Source: Desulfobacterales bacterium (GTDB lineage: Bacteria > Desulfobacterota > Desulfobacteria > Desulfobacterales > SpSt-501). Taken from it: DNA of 62,018 bases. The translations under genes were made by a program, and so were the position numbers. The stretch lies in NCBI GenBank assembly GCA_030834695.1, contig JAUQXK010000131.1:1-62018 (forward strand). Reading direction: 5' to 3'. This document shows positions 48,673 through 57,101 of this stretch, in pieces. Numbering within the stretch: the first letter of the stretch is position 1; every line of letters starts with the position of its first letter. The notes beneath the pieces are model-generated. The model was not told the DNA's origin. It worked only from the letters and a program-made list of their open reading frames with translations, and did no database searches.

Positions 48673-50162
48673 TGCGCGGCATGCTCTCCGTATACAACGC
48701 GCAAGCGGTGCGGATATCCGACTGCCCGACGCTTTCGGTCGAGGCCTTCAGTGAAGTGCTGGTTCGAGAGGTCCCCGGCCGGTCGCGCCTCGTCGCGCTG
48801 CTGGCCGCCCCCTGGCCGGACGGATCCATGCACCTGCTCGCCGTGCTGGCCGGACTGGCGGACGATAGCCTGTCGCTGCTGGCCGCCCCCGTTGGGAGCC
48901 AGTATTCGAGCCTGACACCGGCCGTCACCCAGGCCCATTGGTTTGAGCGCGAGATCGCCGAGGTGTGGGGCATTCAGCCCCTGGGCCACCCCTGGCTCAA
49001 GCCGATCCGGTTTCAGGCCTCGGCCGCCGGAAACCCGGGGCCGGCGATCGGCATTACGGATTTTTTCAGCATGCAGGGGGAGGAGGTGCACGAAGTCGCG
49101 GTGGGGCCGGTGCACGCCGGAGTGATCGAACCCGGGCATTTCCGGTTCCAATGCCACGGAGAAACCGTCCACCACCTGGAAATATCGCTGGGCTATCAGC
49201 ACCGCGGCGTGGAGCGGGCGCTGCGCAGCGGCCCGGACCGGCGCACCCAACACTACATTGAAACGCTGGCCGGCGATACCAGCATCGGCCACGCCTCTGC
49301 CTGGTGCCGGGCCATGGAGCAGTTGGCCGGAACGCGAGTATCCCCACGGGCCATGGCCATCCGCGGTATTGCCGCCGAACTCGAGCGGCTGGCCAACCAC
49401 ATCGGCGATCTCGGCGCCCTGGCGGGGGACGTGGGGTATTTGCCGACGTTGAGTTTCTGCGGCCGGATCCGCGGCGATGCCTTGAACATGACGGCCCTGA
49501 TCTGCGGCAACCGCTTCGGCCGGGGTCTGCTCATGCCCGGCGGGGTCGCGCAGGACATCGACGGCGAGCTGGCCCATACGCTCCTCGGCCGGCTGGACGC
49601 ACTCGAGTCCGACACCCGCGGTGCGGTGGAATTGATGTTCCGCGCCCCGAGCGTTCTGTCGCGCTTCGAGGGGGTGGGAACGGTTTCGGCCGCAGCGGCA
49701 CGTGACATCGGCCTGGTCGGGCCGGCCGCCCGGGCCAGCGGGCTGGAAATCGACGTTCGTCAGAATTTCCCGTACGGCATCTATCGATTCGCCTACATCC
49801 CGGTGTGCACCGGGGCCGGCGGCGACTGCTTTGCGCGGGCCCACGTGCGCTGGATGGAAGTCCAGCGCAGCATCGAGTTCCTGCGCGAGCAGCTCCGCCA
49901 ACTGCCCGGCGGCGTGCTGCAGCAGCCCATGGGCAACCTGCCTCCGGACCGGTTGGCCGTTTCGCTCAGCGAAGGCTGGCGGGGCGAAATCGTGCACGTG
50001 GCCATGACGGACAGCCGGGGGATGTATCGCCTCTACAAGGTGATCGACCCCTCTTTTCACAATTGGTTCGGCCTGGCCTGCGCATTGCGGAACCAACAGA
50101 TCTCGGACTTTCCGCTGTGCAACAAAAGCTTCAATCTTTCCTACTGCGGGCATGATCTATAG
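48672..50162 (+). CDS. HyfG/NuoCD-like large subunit without NiFe-binding cysteines
   Basis: A 496-residue fusion of a NuoC-like domain (residues 1-125, HWFEREIAEVWGI) and a NiFe-hydrogenase/NuoD-like domain (from HAGVIEPGHFRFQCHGE). The N-terminal ligand motif, normally CGIC, reads AGDT at about residues 200-203. The C-terminal motif, normally DPCxxC, reads NLSYC at the last nine residues. It therefore cannot bind a normal NiFe centre. This is the defining trait of Ehr (energy-converting-hydrogenase-related) complexes. Confidence 0.9.
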   Translation: MRGMLSVYNAQAVRISDCPTLSVEAFSEVLVREVPGRSRLVALLAAPWPDGSMHLLAVLAGLADDSLSLLAAPVGSQYSSLTPAVTQAHWFEREIAEVWGIQPLGHPWLKPIRFQASAAGNPGPAIGITDFFSMQGEEVHEVAVGPVHAGVIEPGHFRFQCHGETVHHLEISLGYQHRGVERALRSGPDRRTQHYIETLAGDTSIGHASAWCRAMEQLAGTRVSPRAMAIRGIAAELERLANHIGDLGALAGDVGYLPTLSFCGRIRGDALNMTALICGNRFGRGLLMPGGVAQDIDGELAHTLLGRLDALESDTRGAVELMFRAPSVLSRFEGVGTVSAAAARDIGLVGPAARASGLEIDVRQNFPYGIYRFAYIPVCTGAGGDCFARAHVRWMEVQRSIEFLREQLRQLPGGVLQQPMGNLPPDRLAVSLSEGWRGEIVHVAMTDSRGMYRLYKVIDPSFHNWFGLACALRNQQISDFPLCNKSFNLSYCGHDL

Positions 50163-50179
50163 AAAGGCGGTCGGCTCTC

Positions 50180-50956
50180 ATGCTGGATGTATTGCTCACA
50201 CGGCTCAAGCAAAAACACCGCACGATGGCATACCCCGCCGGCCCGTCCCCGGAGCTGCCGCCGCGCTTCGCCGGCCGGCCGGTCATTGCGGCGGAGCTAT
50301 GCAGCGAGGGCTGCCGGGAATGCGCCGCCGTCTGCCCCACCGCCGCCGTCCAGGCCGTGGCCGGCGGCGTGCGCCTGGACATGGGCCGCTGCCTTTTCTG
50401 CCGCGCCTGCGAGCGGAGCTGCAGCCGGCAGGCGATCGCTTTCGGAAAGGATCACCGCCTGTCCGCCGGCCGGCGCGAGGACCTGATTGTCGGGGCTGAG
50501 AGGCCGGCGGCGGCGCCGGCCCGGCACGCGCTGGCGGAGCGGTTGTTTAAACGATCGTTCAAACTGAGGCAGGTCTCGGCCGGCGGCTGCAATGCCTGTG
50601 AGGCGGATTCGAACGTGCTGGGCACCCTCGCCTGGGACATGGGCCGCTTCGGCATCCAGTTCGTGGCCTCGCCGCGCCACGCCGACGGCCTGCTCATCAC
50701 CGGCCCCGTCACCCGCAACATGCTCCTGGCGCTCAAAAAAACCTACGAAGCCGTGCCGTCTCCCAAGGTGGTCATCGCCGTCGGCGCCTGCGCCGTCTCC
50801 GGCGGCTGCTATGCCGGCCATCCCGAGCAGTGTGACGGCGCGGCGGCGGTGCTCCCGGTGGACCTGTTCATCCCGGGCTGCCCGCCGCACCCTCTCACCA
50901 TTTTGGACGGTCTGCTGCGTTTCATCGGCCGGATCCCCGAGGCCGCCGCAGGATGA
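50180..50956 (+). CDS. Ferredoxin-NuoB fusion, small subunit of the Ehr complex
   Basis: A 258-residue protein joining an N-terminal 2x[4Fe-4S] ferredoxin part (Cys41, 45, 48, 52 and 71, 74, 77, 81) to a NuoB/HyfI-like domain. The proximal cluster ligands lie in GGCNACEADSN (Cys137, Cys140), GACAVSGGCY (Cys204) and PGCPPHP (Cys234). It merges the roles of HyfH and HyfI, so electrons could pass from a soluble ferredoxin to the large subunit without a separate HyfH. It closes the cluster. Confidence 0.88.
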   Translation: MLDVLLTRLKQKHRTMAYPAGPSPELPPRFAGRPVIAAELCSEGCRECAAVCPTAAVQAVAGGVRLDMGRCLFCRACERSCSRQAIAFGKDHRLSAGRREDLIVGAERPAAAPARHALAERLFKRSFKLRQVSAGGCNACEADSNVLGTLAWDMGRFGIQFVASPRHADGLLITGPVTRNMLLALKKTYEAVPSPKVVIAVGACAVSGGCYAGHPEQCDGAAAVLPVDLFIPGCPPHPLTILDGLLRFIGRIPEAAAG

Positions 50957-51079
50957 TCCTGCGGGCCTTCGATAAGCCCGGGCCGCGCAAGCTTCTTCCG
51001 CTTCATTCCATCCCGATGTCAGCTCGGAGCGTGTCCATATTCCAACAATCCCCTCAAACCACTTGACTTGCTGCGCGAG

Positions 51080-51115
51080 TTTCGTTAACTAAGATTTTCC
51101 AAAAAGTTAACGAAA
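51080..51115. promoter_or_regulatory. BirA operator upstream of birA-bioYMN
   Basis: Perfect 11-base inverted arms TTTCGTTAACT (51080-51090) and AGTTAACGAAA (51105-51115) are separated by exactly 14 bases. This matches the known biotin-repressor site pattern (GTTAAC-N14/16-GTTAAC type). It lies 20 bases before birA, whose product has a DNA-binding domain. A -35-like TTGACT at 51063 and a -10-like hexamer inside the left arm would let bound BirA block transcription. Confidence 0.85.
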
Positions 51116-51135
51116 AAAACGACGTCATAATTCTT

Positions 51136-52056
51136 ATGAAATCCCGAATCCTTGCACTGCTGCGTGACTCCGACGGCGTCGTCTCCGGCAGCGCGATCTG
51201 CGCACGCCTCGGCACCTCGCGGGTGGCCGTCTGGAAGCATATTCAAAAGCTCCAGGAGATGGGTTACGCCATCGAGTCCGGCCCGAAAGGGTACCGAATC
51301 GGCTCATCCCCGGACCGTCTTCATCCTTGGGAGTTTCCCGGCCGCGAAGATCGAATGGTCTATCTGCCGGAGACCCCATCCACCATGGATGTCGCCAAGG
51401 ACCTGGCGCGTCGGGACTGCCCGGCCTTCACGGTGGTGGTCGCCGGCCGCCAGACCCGGGGCCGCGGCCGGATGCGGCGCGTCTGGGGCTCGGAAGAGGG
51501 CGGGCTGTACTTCACGGTGGTGCTGCGGCCGCACCTTCCGGTTCTGTGGAGCTCGCGGGTGAACTTTCTGGTTTCGTTGACCTTGGCCGGCGTGCTTCGC
51601 GAGGGCTACGACGTGGACGCGGGTTTGAAATGGCCGAACGACATCCTGGTCCAGGGCCGCAAACTCTGCGGCCTGCTCTCGGAGATGGAGAGCGAGGGCG
51701 ACCAAGTCCGTTTCATCAACGTCGGGATCGGCCTCAATGTCAACAACCGTCCGCCGGCCGTGGAGCCTCCGGCGGTGTCCCTCCAGGAGTTGCTGGGCCG
51801 GCCGGTCTCCCGCCGGGACATTCTAACCCGTTTCCTCGATGAGCTGGAGCAGGCCATGCACACCGAGCCATGGGATACGGTCATGGCTGGGTGGAAGGCG
51901 AGATCGGTCACGTTGAACCGGCCGGTGCGCATCGTGACCGCGCGGGACGACCTTAGCGGGACGGCCGTGGATGTGGACGAAAACGGCGCATTGTTGTTGA
52001 AGCAGGCCGATGGAACGATGGCGACCGTCGTCTACGGCGACTGCTTTCTGGCATGA
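51136..52056 (+). CDS. birA: Bifunctional biotin ligase/biotin operon repressor
   Basis: BirA makes biotinyl-5'-AMP, biotinylates acyl carriers such as carboxylases and represses biotin genes. The 306-residue protein has an N-terminal winged helix (residues 1-60, RLGTSRVAVWKHIQKLQEMGY), then the ligase core with GRQTRGRGRMRRVW, LKWPNDILVQGRKLCGLL and INVGIGLNVNN, and a C-terminal SH3-like domain. The operator just upstream indicates autoregulation with bioYMN. Confidence 0.96.
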   Translation: MKSRILALLRDSDGVVSGSAICARLGTSRVAVWKHIQKLQEMGYAIESGPKGYRIGSSPDRLHPWEFPGREDRMVYLPETPSTMDVAKDLARRDCPAFTVVVAGRQTRGRGRMRRVWGSEEGGLYFTVVLRPHLPVLWSSRVNFLVSLTLAGVLREGYDVDAGLKWPNDILVQGRKLCGLLSEMESEGDQVRFINVGIGLNVNNRPPAVEPPAVSLQELLGRPVSRRDILTRFLDELEQAMHTEPWDTVMAGWKARSVTLNRPVRIVTARDDLSGTAVDVDENGALLLKQADGTMATVVYGDCFLA

Positions 52057-52101
52057 ATGGGCCGGCCTGCAGGGCCGCTCTGCAACCTTTGGAAAAAATA
52101 A

Positions 52102-52656
52102 ATGAGTTCATTCCGCACCAGGGAAACCCGGGCTTCGGGCGCTTTGCGTCCGATGGTCCATGCCGCGCTGTTTGCGGCGTTGACGGCCGTCGGCGCTTTC
52201 CTGTTTGTGCCCATCGGCCCGGTGCCGATCGTGCTGCAGAACATGTTCGTGTTCCTGGCAGGGCTTTTGCTCGGAAGCCGCTGGGGGCTTGCGAGTGTGG
52301 CGGTGTACCTCCTGGCGGGTCTTTGCGGCTTGCCGGTTTTTGCCGGCGGCACCGGAGGGATCGGCCGCTTTCTGGGGCCGACCGGCGGTTTTCTGCTGGG
52401 GTATCTGCCGGCGGTCTTTTTGATCGGATCGATCGCCGAGCGGCGGTCCGGGCGCATGCCGTGGGACGTGGTCGCCATGCTGCTCGGCTCGGCCGCACTT
52501 TACGCCTGCGGGGTGGCGTGGCTCGTGGTCGTGACCAAGATGACGTTTGCCAAGGCCGCGGCGGTCGGCATGCTTCCGTTCCTGCCGGGGGACGCGCTCA
52601 AGATCGCCGCCGCTGCCTTGATCGCCCGGGCGGTTCGTCCGATCATGGCCGTATGA
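52102..52656 (+). CDS. bioY: Biotin transporter substrate-binding subunit BioY
   Basis: The S component of an ECF biotin transporter. The 184-residue protein has about six helices and the BioY marks PIGPVPIVLQNMFVFLAGLLLG, GGTGGIGRFLGPTGGFLLGY and the Asp of LPGDALKIA. It lies between birA and the ECF ATPase and permease genes. Confidence 0.95.
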   Translation: MSSFRTRETRASGALRPMVHAALFAALTAVGAFLFVPIGPVPIVLQNMFVFLAGLLLGSRWGLASVAVYLLAGLCGLPVFAGGTGGIGRFLGPTGGFLLGYLPAVFLIGSIAERRSGRMPWDVVAMLLGSAALYACGVAWLVVVTKMTFAKAAAVGMLPFLPGDALKIAAAALIARAVRPIMAV

Positions 52657-52744
52657 GCTGCCTCATGGCCTGTTGCCGTGCACCATCTTTTCTATCAGCG
52701 AACACCAAACACGATACACCAAAAACCCAAACACATAGCCTACC

Positions 52745-53497
52745 ATGTCTGCAATTATCGAAATGGACCACCTGACCCACCGTTTTGCGGACGGCACGGT
52801 CGGGTTGGATGGGGTCACGCTTGAAATCGAGGCGGGCGCTTTTGTGGTTATCGCCGGCGCCAACGGGTCGGGCAAGACCACGCTGCTCCGCCACCTCAAC
52901 GGCTTGCTCCTGCCGACCTCCGGCAGCGTACGCGTGGCCGGCGTATGCGTGCAGGAAAACCCGATGAAGTCCCGGGTGCTGGTGGGCATGGTGTTCCAGG
53001 ATGCCGACAGCCAGATCGTCGGCGAGACGGTGCGCGACGACGTGGCCTTCGGACCCGAAAACCTCAGGCTGGACCGGGTCGAGATCGACCGGCGGGTGGG
53101 CGAGGCCCTATCCGCCACGGGGTTGATACACCTGGCGGATAAACGCCCTCATTTGCTTTCCGGGGGAGAGAAGCGGCGGTTGGCCATCGCCGGAATACTG
53201 GCCATGCGGCCGCGGGTGATCGTTTTTGATGAACCGTTTGCGAACCTGGATTATCCCGGCGTCCGCCAGGTGCTTGATCAGATACTGCAGCAGCATCGTG
53301 CGGGCTGCACGATTATCGTAACGACCCACGACCTCGAAAAAGTGCTGGCTCATGCGGATCGCCTGATCTTCATGCGCGAGGGCCGGATCGAAGGCGATGG
53401 TCCGCCGCCGGCTCTGATCGCCCGGGCGGAGAGCTTCGGCGTACGCCATCCGCGTGCCGTGCATCTCGGGGTGGAGGCGCTCTCGTGGCTGAACTGA
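52745..53497 (+). CDS. bioM: ECF transporter ATPase BioM
   Basis: The ATPase of the biotin ECF transporter, 250 residues. It shows Walker A GANGSGKTT, Q-loop MVFQDADSQIVGETVRDDVAFG (the CbiO/EcfA hallmark), signature LLSGGEKRRLAIAGIL, Walker B VIVFDEPFANLD and His switch VTTHDLEKV. It overlaps bioN by 13 bases. A single ATPase gene suggests a homodimer, as in BioMNY of Rhodobacter. Confidence 0.93.
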   Translation: MSAIIEMDHLTHRFADGTVGLDGVTLEIEAGAFVVIAGANGSGKTTLLRHLNGLLLPTSGSVRVAGVCVQENPMKSRVLVGMVFQDADSQIVGETVRDDVAFGPENLRLDRVEIDRRVGEALSATGLIHLADKRPHLLSGGEKRRLAIAGILAMRPRVIVFDEPFANLDYPGVRQVLDQILQQHRAGCTIIVTTHDLEKVLAHADRLIFMREGRIEGDGPPPALIARAESFGVRHPRAVHLGVEALSWLN

Positions 53498-54240
53498 CCG
53501 CTTTCGCCTATCAGCCCGGGGTTTCGATCCTGCATCGCCTGGACGTTCGCATGAAGCTGGCCCTGGTGGCGGCTGCGTCGCTGATTTCGCTACGGCTCGA
53601 TTTTCCGGGTATCGGGCTGATGGCGCTGCCGCTTCTGTCGGTCGCCGCCGGCTGCCGCCGGAGTCTGCGGATTCAGGCGGGCGAGCTGCGCTGGATCGGG
53701 CTGCTGCTGGCTTTCGTTTTCTCGGCGCGGGTGTTGTCCACTGACGGCACAACGGTCTTATCCGTGTTGGCGCTGGATATCACCGGCGAGGGCCTGCGCG
53801 AGGGGGCGCTGGTCTGTCTGCGCCTCTCATTGGTGTTCCTGGTCGGAACACTGCTCATGGCCACGACGCGTTCGACAGAAATCAAGACCGGTGTTCAATG
53901 GTTTCTACAGCCGCTGCCGTTGGTTCCCGCCGAGCGGGTCGGCACCATGCTGGGTTTGCTCGTGCGATTCATCCCGGTGATTTTCGAAGAAGTTTCACGG
54001 GCGTCCGATGCGCAGCGCGCGCGCGCGGTCGAGAATCGTCGGAATCCGCTTCGGCGCGCGGTGAAGCTGGGCATTCCGATCATGAGCCGGGTCTTCGAAA
54101 GATCGGATCGACTGGCGCTGGCCATGGAGGCGCGCTGCTATTCCGAGCGCCGCACCCAGCCCTCACTCAGGGCCGCCCTTAAGGATTGGGTCCTGTTCGG
54201 GCTGAGCTGCGGATGGCTGGTTGTCTTGCTGGCAGTTTGA
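53485..54240 (+). CDS. bioN: ECF transporter transmembrane subunit BioN
   Basis: The T component that couples ATPase and BioY, 251 residues. The EcfT coupling motif appears as SRASDAQRARAVE, with a second Ala-Arg motif MEARCYSERR. Several hydrophobic helices fill residues 25-110. GTG 53485 lies inside bioM, consistent with coupling. It closes the biotin uptake operon. Confidence 0.92.
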   Translation: MAELTAFAYQPGVSILHRLDVRMKLALVAAASLISLRLDFPGIGLMALPLLSVAAGCRRSLRIQAGELRWIGLLLAFVFSARVLSTDGTTVLSVLALDITGEGLREGALVCLRLSLVFLVGTLLMATTRSTEIKTGVQWFLQPLPLVPAERVGTMLGLLVRFIPVIFEEVSRASDAQRARAVENRRNPLRRAVKLGIPIMSRVFERSDRLALAMEARCYSERRTQPSLRAALKDWVLFGLSCGWLVVLLAV

Positions 54241-54303
54241 GGCCATGCCGTTTTTCTGTTGACAAAACGCATCCGGATAAATATAAAAAAGCGTTTCAGA
54301 ACC

Positions 54304-54379
54304 GGGCCGTTAACTCAGGCGGTAGAGTATCTGCCTTTTAAGCAGAGAGTCGCTGGTTCGAGTCCAGCACGGCCCACCA
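54304..54379 (+). tRNA. tRNA-Lys (anticodon TTT)
   Basis: Acceptor GGGCCGT pairs with ACGGCCC. The anticodon stem is TCTGC/GCAGA with loop CTTTTAA (anticodon TTT), the T-loop is TTCGAGT and CCA is encoded at 54377-54379. It reads Lys codons AAA and AAG. Confidence 0.96.
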
Positions 54380-54399
54380 GTTGCATAAAGCTTAAATTC

Positions 54400-54477
54400 G
54401 TCCCCATCGTCTAGCCAGGTCCAGGACACCGGCCTTTCACGTCGGCAACACCGGTTCAAATCCGGTTGGGGACGCCA
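54400..54477 (+). tRNA. tRNA-Glu (anticodon TTC)
   Basis: Acceptor GTCCCCA pairs with TGGGGAC. The anticodon loop CTTTCAC gives TTC, the T-arm contains TTCAAAT and CCA is encoded at 54475-54477. It is 20 bases after tRNA-Lys. An integrase gene starts downstream, so this tRNA is the likely integration target. Confidence 0.95.
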
Positions 54478-54488
54478 ACAATAAAATC

Positions 54489-54521
54489 AGGGACTTAGGT
54501 CAAAATCCTAAGTCCCTTTTT
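54489..54521. terminator. Terminator between tRNA-Glu and the integrase
   Basis: Perfect 11-base arms AGGGACTTAGG (54489-54499) and CCTAAGTCCCT (54507-54517) with a 7-base loop are followed by TTTTT. It can end both the rightward tRNA transcript and the leftward integrase transcript. Confidence 0.88.
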
Positions 54522-54555
54522 CATTGCTACTGAGTGAAAAACTGCGTGAATTTTT

Positions 54556-55608
54556 TTAGAACTTTTGGAGGTTTTGCAGTTCCAGCAGCTTGAGGGCATC
54601 TTTGGTGTCGCCGTAGTTGCCCTCGACATAAATCTCGGTTGTGCTCTGGCGGCGGTGACGGAGAATCCGCTGAACCTGTTTCAGTCCGACCTTGTGAAGA
54701 TCGTTAAGATACTTAGCCACTGAGTGGCGAATATCGTGATACCCGAATTCTTCTACCTTTGCGTCCTTGCAAATTTTCTTGAGCATTTTCCAGCGGGCAA
54801 CAAAGCGCTGGCCATACAATTTGCTTTTCGGGTTCATATGACAAAAAACATAAGGGCTCTTGGGGTGGCGGTTCTTCCATTGCCAGATGAGCAGGTTGAA
54901 TAGGTCGTCGTTCATCCAAAGCTTCTCATAGGTCATCTCCCCGGAACGATTTTTCCGAGTGCCCAGGCGCACCCACCGCTCCTCGAAGTTTACATCATTG
55001 GACCATGTCCACCGCAGGACCTCTCCTTTACGGGCTCCGGTATGCCAGTAGGCGCCGAGTAGAACCCGATCGTGCCCGGTTGCCGCCAGCATGACCTTCA
55101 GGATGTCCTTGATGGGAATCAATCTCCGAACGGCCTTGGTGTGCGGTTTAATCTTGATGGGCGCGGTCGGATCGTATAGCACGGCATACATCTGCTGGAC
55201 CCAGGAATAAAAGGCGCGGAGGTTCTTCCTGTCTTTGTTCGCGGAGTTGTTGCTGCCGGTCTTTGCCCGATTGTTTATGAAATCGAGGATAACGGGAGGC
55301 GTGATGTCCACCACGCTGACGTCACCGGCAAACTTGTAGAAGCGCTCGAGACAAGATTTTTTTTCGTCGAAGGTCTTCTTCGGAAAATTTATCTTGCAGT
55401 CGGCCAGATACTTTTGGGCCAGCGTCCAGAGCGCGAGGTCTTTACCGCTCGAAGAAAACCTCTGCTGGTTTTCCTTGAGGCGCTTCTTTTCGCCTTGGAC
55501 CCACTGCCGGGCCTCCGTTTTTAGCTTGAAGAACCCTTTTGCCCGTTGTCGTTCGCCGTTCAGCAGGAAGTCCGCTCTCCAGCCCCATTCCGTTTTCCAG
55601 ATGGCCAT
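54556..55608 (-). CDS. int: Tyrosine recombinase/phage integrase
   Basis: A site-specific recombinase of 350 residues. An N-terminal AP2-like arm-binding region (WKTEWGWRADFLLNGERQRAKG) is followed by a SAM-like core-binding domain and the catalytic domain: Arg in HTGARKGEVLRW, HxxR in YHDIRHSVAKYL and the nucleophile Tyr in STTEIYVEG. ATG 55608 has GGAGGG upstream. It faces tRNA-Glu and probably integrated the element there. Confidence 0.94.
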   Translation of the reverse strand: MAIWKTEWGWRADFLLNGERQRAKGFFKLKTEARQWVQGEKKRLKENQQRFSSSGKDLALWTLAQKYLADCKINFPKKTFDEKKSCLERFYKFAGDVSVVDITPPVILDFINNRAKTGSNNSANKDRKNLRAFYSWVQQMYAVLYDPTAPIKIKPHTKAVRRLIPIKDILKVMLAATGHDRVLLGAYWHTGARKGEVLRWTWSNDVNFEERWVRLGTRKNRSGEMTYEKLWMNDDLFNLLIWQWKNRHPKSPYVFCHMNPKSKLYGQRFVARWKMLKKICKDAKVEEFGYHDIRHSVAKYLNDLHKVGLKQVQRILRHRRQSTTEIYVEGNYGDTKDALKLLELQNLQKF

Positions 55609-55813
55609 ACAATGCCCTCCGTGTTGTTCTCCAGCTTCCCCCCACCTTGGTGGCAGGCAGCAGCCCACGCCGCATGAGGTCGCGCACCGTTTCCGTATTA
55701 AGGGATAATTCGGCAGCTACCTGTTCCGGCGTGAGTATAGCGTTTTGGAAATCACAGTCAATTGATGATGCAGGAAACACGACGTTACGACTCCCGGCGC
55801 CCAGGTTGGGCAC
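55442..55813 (-). CDS. HTH/excisionase-like protein overlapping the integrase
   Basis: A 123-residue frame starting at GTG 55813. Residues ~25-75 are an excisionase/MerR-like HTH (LTPEQVAAELSLNTETVRDL, GLLPATKVGGSWRTTRRAL). The HTH ends close to the integrase start; the remaining ~50 residues overlap the integrase in another frame and look like low-quality basic sequence. It may act as the directionality factor. The start codon is uncertain, and a GTG 11 residues later is possible. Confidence 0.6.
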   Translation of the reverse strand: MPNLGAGSRNVVFPASSIDCDFQNAILTPEQVAAELSLNTETVRDLMRRGLLPATKVGGSWRTTRRALYGHLENGMGLESGLPAERRTTTGKRVLQAKNGGPAVGPRRKEAPQGKPAEVFFER

Positions 55814-56192
55814 GAGATCCGGCGTAACATCGTCAATGAAAGACCTTGCAGAAAGGTCGAAGGGTAATTTCAGTCGGGTGAAAATGGAACCGGACCCGCC
55901 TATTCAACCTCATGATAGGAATTCGGGCGGGTTTTTGTCAAGGACACGGAAATCGATGCAGCCTGGGGGAGACAAGGACAGCTGGCATCGATTATAATAA
56001 TCGGAGTGCCTGCCAGAAATAGCTGCAAGTATGGCCACCGCTGCTGGGCAAGGGCAAAATTTCAAGCTACGGGGTAAAGGCGGTTGTGGGTGGATGTTTG
56101 ATTGATGATACCGGGCCGGCCCACTTCCGAACCTGGCGGTAGGGGATTCGGTCCCAGGGCGAAATAGAGAGATGCCTCGGGACCGAGCATCC
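55814..56192. other. Gap with GC-rich hairpin
   Basis: No gene is recognised. A hairpin with arms ACCCGCC (55894-55900) and GGCGGGT (55926-55932), plus an inner CCTAT/ATAGG pair, is followed by TTTTT on the plus strand and could be a terminator or attenuator. The rest (55940-56192) shows nothing clear. Confidence 0.45.
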
Positions 56193-57101
56193 TTAAATAA
56201 TCGCCTTCAGTCTGTGTCTGGCGATTTTGATAGCATTCGGGTTCATATCAAGCCCAATAAATTTCCGGCCCAGGCGTTTGGCTACTGCACATGCCGTTCC
56301 GGAGCCGCAAAATGGCTCAAGAACGACATCGCCTGGGTTTGAAAAAGCCCTGATCAACATTTCCAACAAGGGCTCGGGCTTCTCCGTTGCATAACCATGC
56401 CTAACATGGCGGTGGGAAGTCGATATACCTTTGATGACGCTTCCCGCAGGAACGCCATTGCGGCCGTTCAAGTAGCACTTGTAGTACAAGCTCTTACCAC
56501 TCTGTGAGAATTTGTACCGTCCGCTTGTGATCCCGGCCTGAATGAGTCGTGGATCGTCTGGCGATTTCAATGACTGCCAGCTGTACTGCCCTTTCCCGTC
56601 CCCGTCATTATGACAATAACGGGCGAGCAGCTCTTTGCTGAACGGATCGCAGATTTGATTGAAGGTGTAATGCTTCCCCTTCGAATAAACCAGGATCGTT
56701 TCATGGACTTTGGTGAAGCAGCGGCGGGAGCGATACCCGCCTTTTCCATTGCGGTCCCAGATCAGTTCATTGATAAAATTCTTGTATCCAAAAATATCAT
56801 CCATCTTGCATTTCAAGTAATGAATCGTGCGGTAATCCGCTTGCACACAAATTATTGCATTAGGCTTCATAACCAGCTCGCACAGCTGTAAACGCTTGTG
56901 CATGAAATCCAAGAAGGCATCGAGCGATGGAAAAAGATCGAGAAAATCGCCCCAGTCTTTTTGCGTAAAATATGGTGGGTCGAGATAGATCAAATCAAAG
57001 ACCCCTTTCGGGAATAAGGCGAGCAACTTAAGGTTGTCACCCAACAACATCTGGTTGAGCGGCAGGTTGTGAGCCTGCCACCCGGTACTAAATTTTCCCA
57101 T
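56193..57101 (-). CDS. DNA methyltransferase, N6-adenine/N4-cytosine beta class
   Basis: A 302-residue enzyme. Motif IV DPPYF lies near residue 42, before the AdoMet-binding motif I region VLEPFCGSGTACAVAKRLGRKFIGLDMN near residue 270, split by the conserved FCGSGT turn; this order marks the beta class. MLLGDNLKLLALFPKG is the typical start. No restriction endonuclease is adjacent, so it looks like a solitary methyltransferase of the element. The target sequence cannot be read. Confidence 0.92.
   Translation of the reverse strand: MGKFSTGWQAHNLPLNQMLLGDNLKLLALFPKGVFDLIYLDPPYFTQKDWGDFLDLFPSLDAFLDFMHKRLQLCELVMKPNAIICVQADYRTIHYLKCKMDDIFGYKNFINELIWDRNGKGGYRSRRCFTKVHETILVYSKGKHYTFNQICDPFSKELLARYCHNDGDGKGQYSWQSLKSPDDPRLIQAGITSGRYKFSQSGKSLYYKCYLNGRNGVPAGSVIKGISTSHRHVRHGYATEKPEPLLEMLIRAFSNPGDVVLEPFCGSGTACAVAKRLGRKFIGLDMNPNAIKIARHRLKAII

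Noticed and set aside
43654-50956. Active hydrogenase 4 / formate hydrogenlyase
   Set aside because: The large subunit lacks both CxxC pairs for the NiFe centre, and no formate dehydrogenase or hydrogenase maturation gene is present.
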